The position numbers and the translations under genes were made by a program. Positions 26,460 to 36,928 of a DNA stretch of 58,187 nucleotides are shown here, piece by piece; position 1 is the stretch's first letter; every line of letters starts with the position of its first letter. Location: contig NZ_JAUSTT010000028.1 in the NCBI RefSeq assembly GCF_030812995.1, forward strand, positions 1 to 58,187, written 5' to 3'. The DNA is from Bacillus chungangensis. GTDB taxonomy: Bacteria > Bacillota > Bacilli > Bacillales > Bacillaceae_C. The notes below the pieces were generated by a model. That model saw nothing but the letters and a program-made list of their open reading frames with translations. It did not search any database and was not told the DNA's origin.

Positions 26460-27632
26460 TTATTTTGTTTCAAACAACATACGATTAGGTGAGTATGGAA
26501 CTTCCACTTTCTCAGAAAAATTAAATCCACCCCATTCTTCGGGGGACAAATTTTGAAATTCGACCTCTTCATAGCCGAAGTCCTTTGCAGTTAATAGAAT
26601 TCCTTCCATCATTCTCATCTGCTGTGTCTTATCACCATTCATTAGGTCATAGTGGGAGCGAAAACGAATAATTGGCGGATGATTTTCTTGCTCAATCACC
26701 GATAATGCCACTTCCTTCGGTAGTAAAGGTTCATAAAAGTCATTTGGTGTATTTTTCATTGCTTCTAACGCTTCTGCTAATGATGAATAAGATAATTCCG
26801 ATGGCGCGACATACGTTGCACCATTTTTTAAAGTATAAGCATAATAATTAGTGTGTGGTGTATGGTCAATAACTATTTTTCCGATTTTACCCATATTCCC
26901 GAAGTTAAGGATGTTTCCCTCTTCATCTGAGATGTTCACAGCTTTTACATCTTGATAACGAAAACTGTATTGCAATGCGTTCCAAAAATTATGTTCTCCG
27001 TAGATAAAATAATCTACATTTTCTTTTAAATGGAGAAAAATCTCCTCATTATTCTTCTCCATATTTACTTCCTCATAAAACTGAGGTGGTGTTTCAGAAA
27101 AGCCCCATTCTTCCAATGGCAGCTTTTCAGCAACTTCTTTAAATTGCGCTTCCCAGCTATTTTCTCTTGCTTCTTTAGGCATCATTACACTTATTGGAAC
27201 AGTGATTGCATCCTCGGTGATAAAACCATAATTTATCACATCATATTGAGTAAGATGATCTTTATACACGGCCGTTTTATTGACCGTTGCATCTGTTAAT
27301 ACAACGGATTCTTTTATTGCTTTATCTTGTGCATTTGATAAGGCGCTATCCATCCGCTCCGTTGCAGCACTAAACGGTCCCACCTTTGCGTCTTTCGATG
27401 CTGAAAGATCAGTATCCTCTTTCTGTACAATAGAAGGAATGAATAAAATGAGGAAAAAAATAGCTGCAATCGACGCAAATATAGGAACCAATAATGGTCG
27501 ATATCGTTTCTTTTTATTCATTTTCCTTTCAACAGCTTGGAAGATTTCTTCTTTAAGGAGGTTATCTTTTAGACGAGGCATTTTTTGTAGAAGATGTTCG
27601 ATGTCATGTTCTTGATACTCTTCTTTAGCCAT
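26460..27632 (-). CDS. rsiX: Anti-sigma-X factor RsiX
   Basis: The 390-residue membrane protein has a cytoplasmic N-terminus (residues 1-45) that should bind sigma-X, one membrane helix (about 46-66, LLVPIFASIAAIFFLILFIP) and a large extracytoplasmic domain (NYGFITEDAITVPISVMMPK). The layout and place, directly after sigX and next to resDE, match RsiX of B. subtilis. It starts after GGGGAGTAGAGCGG, only a few bases from the sigX stop, so the two are translationally linked. A terminator follows. Confidence 0.85.
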   Translation of the reverse strand: MAKEEYQEHDIEHLLQKMPRLKDNLLKEEIFQAVERKMNKKKRYRPLLVPIFASIAAIFFLILFIPSIVQKEDTDLSASKDAKVGPFSAATERMDSALSNAQDKAIKESVVLTDATVNKTAVYKDHLTQYDVINYGFITEDAITVPISVMMPKEARENSWEAQFKEVAEKLPLEEWGFSETPPQFYEEVNMEKNNEEIFLHLKENVDYFIYGEHNFWNALQYSFRYQDVKAVNISDEEGNILNFGNMGKIGKIVIDHTPHTNYYAYTLKNGATYVAPSELSYSSLAEALEAMKNTPNDFYEPLLPKEVALSVIEQENHPPIIRFRSHYDLMNGDKTQQMRMMEGILLTAKDFGYEEVEFQNLSPEEWGGFNFSEKVEVPYSPNRMLFETK

Positions 27633-27637
27633 CCGCT

Positions 27638-28162
27638 CTACTCCCCTCTCTTCTTTATTTCATTCATCGCTTTTTGAAGGGTTTTTATCCCCCGATGCTG
27701 GGTTGTTTTCACTTTACTCTCTGACCATTTAAGTACTTCAGCTGTTTCGCGAATACTCATCTCATTCAAGTACCGCATAACGATAACCATTTTTTGATCC
27801 AACGTACAATAATCTAAAGAATGGTAGAGCATCCTAATTTCTTCATTTTGTAGTGCAATTTCTTCTGGTATTTTATTAATATCATCTTTAATTTGATCAT
27901 GATCCCAGTCAAATGCTTCTTGGATTTTGCCTTTCCAGCCTTTTTCTTTTCGAAAAAAGTCAATCGCAACATTTTTAGCAATCGCTATCAACCATGTCTT
28001 TTCTGTGCTTTTCCCCTCAAAATGACGATAAGACTTTAACACTCTAATATACACTTCTTGTGTAAGATCCTCCGCCTGTTCCCGATTTTTCACCATATAC
28101 ATTAAGAAGTGAAATAAATCTGAGTGATATCTTTCATATATCTCTTCTAAAACGGAGTTCAT
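27638..28162 (-). CDS. sigX: ECF sigma factor SigX
   Basis: The 174-residue ECF sigma factor has region 2 (about 10-75, AEDLTQEVYIRVLKSYRHF) and region 4 (about 115-165, MRYLNEMSIRETAEVLKWSE). Sigma-X controls cell-surface modification and resistance to cationic peptides. The identity rests on gene order (resE, sigX, rsiX) and length. I chose the ATG at 28162 because GGGGGAGGAGTATTA precedes it. An ECF-type promoter (28190-28215) suggests autoregulation. Confidence 0.9.
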   Translation of the reverse strand: MNSVLEEIYERYHSDLFHFLMYMVKNREQAEDLTQEVYIRVLKSYRHFEGKSTEKTWLIAIAKNVAIDFFRKEKGWKGKIQEAFDWDHDQIKDDINKIPEEIALQNEEIRMLYHSLDYCTLDQKMVIVMRYLNEMSIRETAEVLKWSESKVKTTQHRGIKTLQKAMNEIKKRGE

Positions 28163-28189
28163 TAATACTCCTCCCCCGTTATTCAATTA

Positions 28190-28215
28190 GTCGATCATTT
28201 TAAAAAAAAGTTACA
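28190..28215 (-). promoter_or_regulatory. Autoregulatory ECF (sigma-X) promoter
   Basis: On the minus strand TGTAAC (28210-28215), 16 bp and CGAC (28190-28193) match the sigma-X consensus (TGTAAC, about 17 bp, CGAC). The spacer contains the usual T run after the -35 box. It lies 28 bp upstream of the sigX start. Confidence 0.75.
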
Positions 28216-28455
28216 AAAAGATGAAGTTTCTAGTAATGAAGTACTGATTCCAAAAACAAAGGATATTCTTTTTCATCTTAGCAGGCAACCCCATCATGAT
28301 AGAGTATTAATTGCCGGATGAAGTGATACTTTTCTCTCCTGTCATTCCTTATCCTCCGATATTTTTTAACGTTCTTCTTATTATAAGACTGGCAAAAACC
28401 AAACTGGAAGCTGAAAAAACTTCCACTTTCTTGCCTTTAGAACAATTAAATGGAG

Positions 28456-28632
28456 ATAAAGTGAAACTTTCATGAGTGGGGGGGTTCTCTCATCCCCACT
28501 GATAAGAAGTAGAACAAAGGCTAAGATCGCAGGCGTCCTCGAAAAAGAAAAGCGCTTTTTCTTCGTGCGATGTATCACTGCCGAAGCTTTCCTTGTCCTG
28601 TCGGCCTGACTTGCCAGTTAGATGTGGGATAA
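28456..28632 (+). repeat. Structured intergenic repeat, copy B
   Basis: It begins ATAAAGTGAAACTTTCATGA, has GTGGGGG...CCCCAC as the first stem, an internal stem CGAAAAAGAAAAGCG...CTTTTTCTTCG, and ends CCAGTTAGATGTGGGATA. The last bases overlap a second ATAAAGTGAAGC followed by the stem CAGTGA...TCACTG, so a degenerate partial copy follows in tandem (28629-28680). It sits in the 790-bp gap between resE and sigX. The rest of that gap holds no gene. Confidence 0.7.
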
Positions 28633-28951
28633 AGTGAAGCCCAGTGAAGCGTCTCCCTCACTGAGCTCAATGTTTCTCATGGAACAAGATTACTCGTCAT
28701 ATTTCTCTATTCTTTTAGAGATATTCAAAAAAACTATCTTTTCATGACTGTCGAATTTCTGTATCGTAATACGCCTTTGTTGTCATACTCCCATTAAAAT
28801 CGTTCTCTATATCCAATCGATTAAAAAAAAATCAATGCATTCTGTATATTCCATTCTCGTAAGCTTTGTTTCTTTTACATCAGTCTTTTTGAAACTTTTT
28901 TCAGTATATCATGGAAAGATGCAACTGTCCTCAACTGCCTCTAAATTAATA

Positions 28952-30745
28952 TTACTGTTTTATGACTAAGTCCTCATTTTTCGGTAAACTGATAGAAAAT
29001 GTCGTTCCTTGTCCAAGCTTGCTTTTTACAGATATCTTGCCATTGTGCGCTTCTACAATATTTTTTGCAATGGCCAGTCCTAGACCGGTTCCCGATCTTC
29101 CCCGCGTTCTCGCTTTATCCGCTTTATAAAAACGCTCGAACACAAATGGAAGATCCTCTTCTGAAATTCCTGACCCATCATCCTTAACAGCAATCGTGAT
29201 CGCTGTATCAGTTTCCTCATGCGCGACGGTTATGTTGCCATCTTTTCCAGTATGTCTAATGGCATTATCTATTAAATTGGTCAGTACCTGCTCCATCTTA
29301 TCTGAATCTACAGACATCACCCCGCCTGGATCAGTGGTATGATAAGATAAATGAACATCATTATCACGAGCCAGCCCTTGAAATTTGACGGTAATACGCT
29401 CTAAAAAAGGCTTCACTTTTATTATTTCTTTCACCAAGGTGGTATGGCCAGCCTGCATCCGTGCTAAATCCAACAACTCGTTCACGAGGCGGCCAATCCG
29501 CATCGACTCATCATGAATGATTTTCACGATCTCTTTCCGTTCTTCTTCTGTTGTTGCCATATCATCAATAATAGCCTCACTATATCCTTGCAGCATAGCG
29601 ATTGGCGTTCTTAATTCGTGTGAAACATTAGAAACGAAGTCGATTCTAAGCTTATCTAATCTTCGTTCTTCGGACATATCACGAACAACAGCAACTGCTC
29701 CCCGTACATGCTTATGATTGTACAATGGACTGACAATGACAACATATGAGCGCCCTTGCACTACTAACTCTCCTGTTTGTTCTTTTTCCGTTTCAAACAC
29801 TTTCTTTAGCAACGCTAATAATTCAATCGGAGCAGACAAATTTGTTTTTTCTTCCTGTTCAAAGTACCACTGCTGCAAGAATAGTTCTGCAGGCGGATTC
29901 GTTATTAATATCGTTTCATCTCTGTTAAAAGTGATGACACCGTCCGCCATGCTGCTTAATATACTCGTAAGCTGCTCTTTTTCTTGACGGAGTGCGTTCA
30001 TATTAAATTTTAACTGCCTGCCCATTTGATTAAAAGCTGTCGCAAGTTCACCAATTTCATCATTTGTTAATATTGGAACCTTTGTGTCAAATTTTCCTTT
30101 GGACACTTCAAAAGCCGCCTCCCGCATTTTTCGTAGTGGAGCGGCAATTCTTGTAGATAGGAAAAAAGCAAAAAAAGTTGTTAAAACAATGGCAATACCA
30201 GCTGCCAATACAATAAGCTTCGTTGTTTGCAATGTTGTTTCGTGCAGTACACCAAGCGATTGATAAATAAAAACAGCACCTTGCTCGTCTTCTTTTATGT
30301 TTAAAGGAACACCAGTAATCAGCACATTTTTATCACGATTCCTCTTTACATCTTGATCAGGAATCGTCATTTCTTTTTTCACAATGATATTTTTTGAAAA
30401 CACACTTGCAAGCTCAGCATCACTCATGATAAGGTCTTTATCAATACCGGGAATCGACTCTTTATACGGTGAGTATAAAAAATAATCCCGGTTATAAGCA
30501 ATCATTACGTGTGTTGTCTCGTCAACGATTTCAAATGCAATCGCATTTCCAACTTCATCAGTTGGATGCGATTCAATTAAAAATGCAACTTTTTGGGCTG
30601 TTTCTGTTAAATCTTTTTCAATTTGGTTCACATGATAGTTCTCGAAAAACTCCAACAACAAAATCGTTAATAGAAACAAAACGAATGCGACGAGAAGAAG
30701 AATCGTCATCCATAGCTTGCCTACTACACTCCGCCATAGCTTCAT
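28952..30745 (-). CDS. resE: Redox/oxygen-responsive sensor kinase ResE
   Basis: The 597-residue kinase has two membrane helices (about 10-32 and about 172-195) around an extracytoplasmic domain. HAMP follows (about 196-248), then PAS (about 255-360, MADGVITFNRDE), HisKA with SNVSHELRTPIAM, and HATPase (DNAIRHTG N-box; GRSGTGLGLAIAKNIV G-box). It phosphorylates ResD under oxygen limitation or nitric oxide stress. Its ATG overlaps the resD stop (ATGA). The length is as in B. subtilis (about 590). Confidence 0.95.
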   Translation of the reverse strand: MKLWRSVVGKLWMTILLLVAFVLFLLTILLLEFFENYHVNQIEKDLTETAQKVAFLIESHPTDEVGNAIAFEIVDETTHVMIAYNRDYFLYSPYKESIPGIDKDLIMSDAELASVFSKNIIVKKEMTIPDQDVKRNRDKNVLITGVPLNIKEDEQGAVFIYQSLGVLHETTLQTTKLIVLAAGIAIVLTTFFAFFLSTRIAAPLRKMREAAFEVSKGKFDTKVPILTNDEIGELATAFNQMGRQLKFNMNALRQEKEQLTSILSSMADGVITFNRDETILITNPPAELFLQQWYFEQEEKTNLSAPIELLALLKKVFETEKEQTGELVVQGRSYVVIVSPLYNHKHVRGAVAVVRDMSEERRLDKLRIDFVSNVSHELRTPIAMLQGYSEAIIDDMATTEEERKEIVKIIHDESMRIGRLVNELLDLARMQAGHTTLVKEIIKVKPFLERITVKFQGLARDNDVHLSYHTTDPGGVMSVDSDKMEQVLTNLIDNAIRHTGKDGNITVAHEETDTAITIAVKDDGSGISEEDLPFVFERFYKADKARTRGRSGTGLGLAIAKNIVEAHNGKISVKSKLGQGTTFSISLPKNEDLVIKQ

Positions 30746-31458
30746 TCATTTGTGACCTCAAATTTATAGCCTACTCCCCAAACAGTCACAATCATTTTTG
30801 CAGCACTTTCAGATACACGGTTTAATTTCTCCCGCAATCTTTTAACATGGGTATCAACCGTACGAAGATCACCGAAAAACTCATAATGCCATACTTCTTT
30901 TAATAAATGTTCACGGTCGAAGACTTTATCTGGCGACTTTGCTAAGAAGTATAGCAATTCATATTCTTTTGGCGTCAGATTTACTTCTTTTCCATCAGCA
31001 GTGACGCGATGAGCATCATTATCAATCATTAAATGAGGATAAACGATAACATCCTTAGCTGTTGTATCTGTATGTAAATAGCTTGTTTTCGATGCCCTTC
31101 TTAATAAAGCCTTTACCCTCAGCACGACTTCACGAGGACTAAATGGTTTGACAATATAATCATCAGCACCGACTTCAAAGCCTTGTACACGATTTGTTTC
31201 TTCCCCTTTTGCTGTCAACATAATAACAGGTGTTGATTTCTTTTCACGCAGTTCTTTGCAAACTTCCATCCCATCTTTGCCGGGCATCATCAAATCAAGG
31301 AGAATGACATCATATTCTTTCTCCAGCGCTAACTTCAAGGCTTCGTCACCATCAGCAGCTTCTTCAATGATATACTTTTCCCTTTCTAAATACATCTTCA
31401 GCAAACGACGAATCCTTTCCTCGTCGTCGACTACTAGAATGTTAATATCCTGTTCCAT
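30742..31458 (-). CDS. resD: Response regulator ResD
   Basis: The 238-residue OmpR-family regulator has a receiver domain with VVDDEERIRRLL, the phospho-acceptor Asp in VILLDLMMPGKDGME (about 57) and KPFSPREV. The C-terminal winged helix ends TVWGVGYKFEV. With ResE it activates anaerobic respiration, cytochrome biogenesis and fnr/hmp-type genes. GGAAGAAGTGAAAA precedes the ATG. It is separated from resC by 422 bp with a terminator, so resDE has its own promoter, unlike the read-through from resABC in B. subtilis. Confidence 0.95.
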   Translation of the reverse strand: MEQDINILVVDDEERIRRLLKMYLEREKYIIEEAADGDEALKLALEKEYDVILLDLMMPGKDGMEVCKELREKKSTPVIMLTAKGEETNRVQGFEVGADDYIVKPFSPREVVLRVKALLRRASKTSYLHTDTTAKDVIVYPHLMIDNDAHRVTADGKEVNLTPKEYELLYFLAKSPDKVFDREHLLKEVWHYEFFGDLRTVDTHVKRLREKLNRVSESAAKMIVTVWGVGYKFEVTNE

Positions 31459-31837
31459 TTTTCACTTCTTCCCTTCCTCAGACGTTTGAACAACATCTAT
31501 ATACTTCTATTGCCTATTGTATAAGAAAAGAGGCTTTACTTAAAGTATGACCTCCGTTTTGTACAGTTCTCAATCAAAATACCGCAAATTCTCACTTTAT
31601 TTTACAGTTATCGTTAATATAGCGCTATTAGATGGGAGTCTATCCCATCTAATGATAAAAGTCCACTGAATCTCTGCAATGATTAATGAATCGCCATTCT
31701 TCATTATATATCTCGACATGGACAGAGCTCAAATGCAAAAACTTTTAAAAAAAACACTTTCACACTTTTCGTACTATTAACATCGAACGTAAAGACTTGA
31801 ATGAAATAATGAAATTTACTTTTAAAAATGAAGAAGA
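31459..31837. other. resD upstream region with a long palindrome
   Basis: It contains ATTAGATGGGA (31627-31637), five bases and TCCCATCTAAT (31643-31653), a perfect 11-bp stem without a T run. It may be an operator or RNA structure upstream of resD. I cannot fix the promoter. Confidence 0.4.
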
Positions 31838-31861
31838 CTGTCTCAATATTATTTGAGACAG
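31838..31861 (-). terminator. Terminator after resC
   Basis: CTGTCTCAA and TTGAGACAG form a 9-bp stem 20 bp after resC, followed on the minus strand by TCTTCTTCATTTTT. It separates resABC from resDE. Confidence 0.65.
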
Positions 31862-31880
31862 CCCAATCATTCATACATAT

Positions 31881-33074
31881 TTAAGCATATGAATGCAAGC
31901 CTGCAATCACTAGGTTCACGACAATAAAATTAAACATTATAATAGCAAAACCGATGATTGCTAGCCAAGCTGATTTTTCACCGTGCCAACCTCTCGACAA
32001 ACGTAAATGAAGAAATGCAGCATAAAATAACCATGTAATGAGCGCCCAAACTTCTTTAGGGTCCCATCCCCAAAATCGAGACCACGCAATTTGCGCCCAA
32101 ATCATCGCAAAAATCAAACCGCCAAGCGTGAAAATCGGAAAGCCGATTAATACAGAACGGTAGCCAATTTCATCTACTAAATCCAAGTTAACCTTTTTAG
32201 TTAACGGCTGCAGCAATGCACCGATTCTTTTCCTCGCAATGAGACGAATCAAAAGATAAATGATACTGCCGACTAGAAGGCTCCAAATATTGGTATTTAA
32301 TTTTTGTGCATTGATAATCGCTGGCATCTCAAGGAGCGGTTCAAATTTTCCGGCAGTTAAGAGTTGGCCTTCATGAGGTCCGACAATAGCAGGCATTTGA
32401 TATTCCATTTCTACTTGCTGTCCTTCTTTATTCACCCAACTAAATGAAGCCTTGTAATCTACTGCCGAAAAAGAAATGGAAACAACAATAAATCCAATAG
32501 TAAGCACCAACGTGTACATGATTGCTTCAAGCCAGAAGGTCTTTTTGCTCTTAACAGATTGATTGACAGACTTCAATAGATAGATTAATCCTGCGACAAA
32601 ACTAAGCGATAAAATTGCCTGCCCAGCTGCAGCCGTCGTTACATGAATATAGAGCCATGAACTCTTCAAAGATGGCACTAAAGGATTGATTTCACGCGGA
32701 AACATCGTTGCATAAGCGATGATTAAAGTCGCAATCGGCAACACAAATAAGCCTAAGACTGACAGTTTATAAATATAGTAGATAACGATAAAGGCTCCTA
32801 CCAACATCATGCCAAAAAACGTACCAAACTCAAAGAAATTACTAACAGGTGCATGGCCAGCAGCGATCCAACGAGTGATAAAATAGCCTAGTTGGGAGAT
32901 AAAACCCATGATTGTGATCATCATTGCAATCGTTGACCAGCGATTCGTTTTCGGAATCTCCCGTTCATCCTTTTTCTGGCGAATTGATCCACCAAAAAAG
33001 AGCATTGCTAATAGATATAAAACAAAAGCTGCATATAGCAAAGCACTGCTTACTTGTGTTAAATTAGTTGCCAA
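31881..33074 (-). CDS. resC: Cytochrome c biogenesis protein ResC (CcsA type)
   Basis: The 397-residue polytopic protein (about eight helices) has the tryptophan-rich haem-handling motif near the C-terminus ([18 protein letters not shown]) that defines CcsA/CcmC/CcmF proteins. With ResB it forms the system II haem export and cytochrome c synthetase at the outer face of the membrane. Its start overlaps the end of resB by 11 bp, so the two are coupled. Confidence 0.95.
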   Translation of the reverse strand: MATNLTQVSSALLYAAFVLYLLAMLFFGGSIRQKKDEREIPKTNRWSTIAMMITIMGFISQLGYFITRWIAAGHAPVSNFFEFGTFFGMMLVGAFIVIYYIYKLSVLGLFVLPIATLIIAYATMFPREINPLVPSLKSSWLYIHVTTAAAGQAILSLSFVAGLIYLLKSVNQSVKSKKTFWLEAIMYTLVLTIGFIVVSISFSAVDYKASFSWVNKEGQQVEMEYQMPAIVGPHEGQLLTAGKFEPLLEMPAIINAQKLNTNIWSLLVGSIIYLLIRLIARKRIGALLQPLTKKVNLDLVDEIGYRSVLIGFPIFTLGGLIFAMIWAQIAWSRFWGWDPKEVWALITWLFYAAFLHLRLSRGWHGEKSAWLAIIGFAIIMFNFIVVNLVIAGLHSYA

Positions 33075-34722
33075 CTTGATCCCCCTTTTCTTTTCGTTTT
33101 TTTAATTCTTGTTGATCAACTGGTGCTTGTAGATCTGTATCTTTCATCATGAACTCCAATTCTCGCTTTAATCCATACCAGTTTTTGTTTGTGTGTGCAG
33201 CTAGCAATATGCCATCTTGATTTCTTTGCAGCCAAATGCGGCGATGATTCCAATATGCTCCTTGCACAACCCCAAACATAAAAATAAACCCTCCGATTCC
33301 AAGCAGCCATAGCGTTAAGTCTTTGCGAATTGTTAAAGAAGAAACGTTTCTTGTGTCGACTCCTTTAAAAGTCATTTTATACTCCGTGTCTCCCAATGGT
33401 TCTACTGTCTGTTGAATCGCGACAAAACTAACTTCCCCATCAGGATGCTCTGGGCTGGTCATTTTAAATAAAAATGCTGGATTATTTGGAACTGGAGATG
33501 CTGTCTGCGGTTCGCCGTTGCTGGCAAACCCAGAAAAATCAGGATACAGCCCCATTAACTCCACTTTTCGGCCGTTGCCAAGATCATACTCGTCTTGCGG
33601 ATTAAAAAGATCAATCGTAACAGTGCCAAATGACTCTTCTGTCTGCTTTTTGACTAAATCAAACGTCATTGCTTCGATTTCATTTAGCTTGTAAGACATT
33701 TGATAGACTGCAAAATGATCGAATTTCAAAGGCTCATTTACACGAATTTCAACTTCTCTTTCTTGATCAAATTTATCTTCTCCCGGCAGACCATCATCTG
33801 TACGTTTATAAAGAATCGCATCTGTTTGGAAATTTTTCTCTATTACTCCAACACGATCAATGGCTTCCCCAAATACTTCCTTATCTGTTTCTTTATCGTA
33901 CACTTCAACGATAAATTTTTTGTTTTCCAGCATATATTCACCATTTGTACCAGGGATCACTTTTTTTTCTCCCTCTCGAATCCAGAGAAGTTCATCTACA
34001 TACATACCTGGTACGGAGCGCAACAATATGCCGATCAAAAAAATAATGAGCCCGATATGATTAACGTAAGGACCCCAACGTGAAAAACGTCCCTTCTCAG
34101 CAAGAATATTGCCATTTTCTTCACGAATTCGATAGCGTTTTACTTGCAGTTTTTCTTTCGCTTGAGCAAAAATTGCATCCGCTTGTACTGTCTCGGTATA
34201 GCTGTAAAGACGCTGTCTTTTTAAAAAACCTTCATTTCGTGTCACACGCTGATTCTTTAATGCACGATATAAAGGCACAAATCGATCCAGGCTGCAAATA
34301 ACGAGAGAGACGCCAATGGAAGCGACAAGCAGTTTATACCATAGCAAGTCATATAAATCGTTAAATCCTAATTGATAATATAGTTTGCCGAACCAGCCAT
34401 ACTGTGTTTCATAATAATCGGCAATCTCAGCGGGTGTTGCTCCTGGTACATACATCTCTTGCGGCAAAACAGTTCCAAGCGCAGAAGCAATCAATGTAAT
34501 GACAATAAGCCACACACCAACTTTGACAGATGAGAAGAAAGACCAAATCTTATCAATGATTGTTCTGTTGTATGTTTGCGATCGCCTCGCTGTACCCTCA
34601 TAGCGCATATCATGCAGCGTTTCTTTTTTTGCTTCTTCTGTCAGCGCTTTCCCACATGATTCGCAGAGGATGGTTCCATGGGGATTCACATGACCACATT
34701 CGCATTTAATCATTTGTTTCAT
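33064..34722 (-). CDS. resB: Cytochrome c biogenesis protein ResB (Ccs1)
   Basis: The 552-residue membrane protein has an N-terminal zinc-ribbon-like segment ([18 protein letters not shown]), helices at about 65-90, 125-145 and 215-235, a large extracytoplasmic domain (about 240-475) and a last helix ([20 protein letters not shown]). It partners ResC in haem ligation to apocytochrome c. The zinc-ribbon start is common in Bacillus ResB. It lies 18 bp after resA in the same operon. Confidence 0.95.
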   Translation of the reverse strand: MKQMIKCECGHVNPHGTILCESCGKALTEEAKKETLHDMRYEGTARRSQTYNRTIIDKIWSFFSSVKVGVWLIVITLIASALGTVLPQEMYVPGATPAEIADYYETQYGWFGKLYYQLGFNDLYDLLWYKLLVASIGVSLVICSLDRFVPLYRALKNQRVTRNEGFLKRQRLYSYTETVQADAIFAQAKEKLQVKRYRIREENGNILAEKGRFSRWGPYVNHIGLIIFLIGILLRSVPGMYVDELLWIREGEKKVIPGTNGEYMLENKKFIVEVYDKETDKEVFGEAIDRVGVIEKNFQTDAILYKRTDDGLPGEDKFDQEREVEIRVNEPLKFDHFAVYQMSYKLNEIEAMTFDLVKKQTEESFGTVTIDLFNPQDEYDLGNGRKVELMGLYPDFSGFASNGEPQTASPVPNNPAFLFKMTSPEHPDGEVSFVAIQQTVEPLGDTEYKMTFKGVDTRNVSSLTIRKDLTLWLLGIGGFIFMFGVVQGAYWNHRRIWLQRNQDGILLAAHTNKNWYGLKRELEFMMKDTDLQAPVDQQELKKRKEKGDQVGN

Positions 34723-34740
34723 TTGCCACTCCCCCCATTA

Positions 34741-35274
34741 TTAAGGCATTACGGATTTCATTAATGCTTCAATATTTTTTTCCGTTAATTCACCTTTAGA
34801 AATATGTGTAACCTTCCCATTCGGGTCGATCATCACTGTTGTTGGAAGTGGAACAATCCCATAAGTCTGGAGCACATCCTTCTTTTTATCAATGAGAACT
34901 GGAAAGACTAAATCATGCTTGTTAATAAATTTATTAACAGCAAAATCAGACTCGCCGACATTGACAGCTAATATTTCCACCCCTTGATCGCGAAATACTT
35001 TATATTGATTATTCATATAAGGCATTTCCTTTTCACATGGTTTACACCACGTCCCCCAAAAATTAAGAAATACTCCCTTGCCTCGATAATCAGATAATCG
35101 ATGCTTATTGCCTTCAACATCTGTTAGAACAAAATCAGGCGCTTGATCGCCAACCTTTAATTTTCCGCGTTCATCTTTCGTAAAATTCGCATAAACGACA
35201 TAGATAATAGCAATAGCTAATACAGAAAGAATCACACTTCTCATGATAAAACGACGTTGCTTTTTTTGAGCCAT
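34741..35274 (-). CDS. resA: Thiol-disulfide oxidoreductase ResA
   Basis: The 177-residue membrane-anchored thioredoxin-like protein has an N-terminal helix (about 10-30) and a thioredoxin fold with WGTWCKPCEKEMPYM. It reduces the haem-binding cysteines of apocytochrome c before ResBC joins the haem. The usual ResA motif is CEPC; here it is CKPC, and swapping Glu for Lys could shift the redox potential. I chose the ATG at 35274 because the anchor begins there. A longer frame to 35349 lacks support. Confidence 0.9.
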   Translation of the reverse strand: MAQKKQRRFIMRSVILSVLAIAIIYVVYANFTKDERGKLKVGDQAPDFVLTDVEGNKHRLSDYRGKGVFLNFWGTWCKPCEKEMPYMNNQYKVFRDQGVEILAVNVGESDFAVNKFINKHDLVFPVLIDKKKDVLQTYGIVPLPTTVMIDPNGKVTHISKGELTEKNIEALMKSVMP

Positions 35275-35406
35275 ATCCCCCAAAACCCCCTCATCAACGA
35301 TGTATGTAAATAGTACTTGATCGTTCAAAATGAACATCATATATGACAAAACACAAAACTACTTTTACACACTCTCAATATTAAATACGACAGATTTTGC
35401 TTTTCA

Positions 35407-35415
35407 TTATATCAT
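35407..35415 (-). promoter_or_regulatory. Extended -10 promoter of resABC
   Basis: TGATATAAT on the minus strand (TG-n-TATAAT) is a consensus extended -10 box about 135 bp before resA. No clear -35 box is present, which fits a promoter that needs an activator such as ResD. Confidence 0.5.
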
Positions 35416-35484
35416 TATCTCTAATCTGCCTTGTGAAGACTCTATGAAGGTTATGTGAAATCTTTGGCGAGGAGTATGCACGGT

Positions 35485-36213
35485 CTACATACTGCCTGAT
35501 TCAGCAAGTGCTCTTAATTGCTTTACCTCATGAGGCGTTAAAGGCCTTACATCACCTGCATTTAGTCCTCGCAAATGTAAAAATGCAAATTGTTCTCGCC
35601 GCAGCTTTTCAACTGGATGGCCTATCGCCTCACACATTCTGCGGACTTGACGGTTGCGTCCCTCGTGAATGGTAAGCTCAATAATTGCATGCTGACCCTT
35701 TCGATCGCGCTTTACTACTTTTACTTTTGCCGGCTTTGTCATGCCATCTTCTAGCTTGATTCCTTTTCGAAGCTTGTCTAATGCTTCACGAGTAGGAATC
35801 CCTTTTATGCGGGCAATATAGGTTTTCGGAATTTCATAGCGCGGATGCATCATCAGGTTGGCAAAGGCGCCATCATTTGTGAGCAGTAAAAGGCCAGATG
35901 TATCATAATCAAGCCTGCCAACAGGATAAATGCGTTCTTCAAACATGCCAATGTAATCTGTTACGACCTTGCGTCCTTTGTCATCATGAACAGAAGAGAT
36001 GACGCCGCGGGGCTTATAAAATAACAAATAAACCTTTTCCTCTCTCTCAACTGGGATGCCTTCCACCTCAATGCGATCACTCTCACTTACTTTTGTACCT
36101 AGCGTTCTTACTTCCTTGCCATTCACACGAACTTTTCCTTCTAAAATTAATGCTTCTGCTTTTCGACGAGAAGCAATCCCAGCCTGAGCAATGACCTTTT
36201 GTAAACGTTCCAA
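35485..36213 (-). CDS. rluB: 23S rRNA pseudouridine synthase RluB
   Basis: The 242-residue enzyme has an N-terminal S4 RNA-binding domain (LQKVIAQAGIASRRKAEALI) and a RsuA/RluB catalytic domain with the Asp motif VGRLDYDTSGLLLLTNDG. It modifies 23S rRNA near position 2605 (E. coli numbering). A TTG start at 36213 is preferred: GAGGTGA lies 8 bp upstream and the protein then begins MERLQKV as in B. subtilis. A GTG at 36222 overlaps that ribosome site. It follows spmB behind a terminator. Confidence 0.95.
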   Translation of the reverse strand: MERLQKVIAQAGIASRRKAEALILEGKVRVNGKEVRTLGTKVSESDRIEVEGIPVEREEKVYLLFYKPRGVISSVHDDKGRKVVTDYIGMFEERIYPVGRLDYDTSGLLLLTNDGAFANLMMHPRYEIPKTYIARIKGIPTREALDKLRKGIKLEDGMTKPAKVKVVKRDRKGQHAIIELTIHEGRNRQVRRMCEAIGHPVEKLRREQFAFLHLRGLNAGDVRPLTPHEVKQLRALAESGSM

Positions 36214-36382
36214 CTTTTTCACCTCTACATTATGAACTTGTATCCTTTATGAATTATTACATATGAATGATAAAAATCAAAGAATCTTCTCTTTACAAAA
36301 TCATACTGCTTTAAAAAAATAATGACTTCTAGGTTTAGAAGTTGCAATCTATCATTCACTATTTTTGTTTTTTCAAATAAAA

Positions 36383-36408
36383 ATGTTCGGCTGCTAAGAA
36401 CCGAACAT
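36383..36408 (-). terminator. Terminator overlapping the end of spmB
   Basis: On the minus strand ATGTTCGG, a ten-base loop and CCGAACAT are followed by TTTTTATTTG. The stem includes the last codons of spmB. Confidence 0.75.
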
Positions 36409-36927
36409 CCAGGAAATAATGACAATTGCCGCTGTAATACCGACTAAATCAGCTAAAAGACCAACCTTTAGTGCATCTCCCATCTTTTTAATGCCAACTG
36501 CACCAAAGTAAACGGTTATAATATATAACGTTGTATCTGTACTTCCTTGTATCGTTGAGGCCATTCTGCCAATGAAAGAGTCTGGTCCATGCGTCGCGAT
36601 GATATCACTCATGACACCTAGGGCTGCATTGCCGGATATTGGCCGAATTGCTGCAAGCGGCACGATTTCAGAAGGTACTCCCAGTCTCAATAAAACTGGT
36701 TCTGCTAAAGAAATAAAGAAATCCAACGCTCCTGATGCACGCAGTATCGTGATGGCAACGAGCATTCCAACTAAAAAAGGGATAATGGATAGTGCGATCT
36801 GAATGCCTTCTTTGCCCCCTTCTACAAAACTCTCATAGACTGCAACTTTTTTCCACGTACCATGCAACAAAATAATACCAATTAATAGAGGGATAATCCA
36901 AATCGATATCGCTGTAATCCATTCCAT
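36394..36927 (-). CDS. spmB: Spore maturation protein B
   Basis: The 177-residue membrane protein has a nucleoside-transporter gate-like fold (GSTDTTLYIITVYFGAVGIK; RPISGNAALGVMSDII). Together with SpmA it is needed for dehydration of the spore core. The ATG at 36927 follows GGAGGGAAATAAG and the SpmA stop by one base. The order dacB-spmA-spmB is as in B. subtilis. Confidence 0.95.
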   Translation of the reverse strand: MEWITAISIWIIPLLIGIILLHGTWKKVAVYESFVEGGKEGIQIALSIIPFLVGMLVAITILRASGALDFFISLAEPVLLRLGVPSEIVPLAAIRPISGNAALGVMSDIIATHGPDSFIGRMASTIQGSTDTTLYIITVYFGAVGIKKMGDALKVGLLADLVGITAAIVIISWMFGS

Positions 36928-36928
36928 C

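Noticed and set aside
33669-34301. Several plus-strand frames of 66-127 codons
   Set aside because: They overlap resB entirely on the opposite strand, lack start signals and have no family resemblance.
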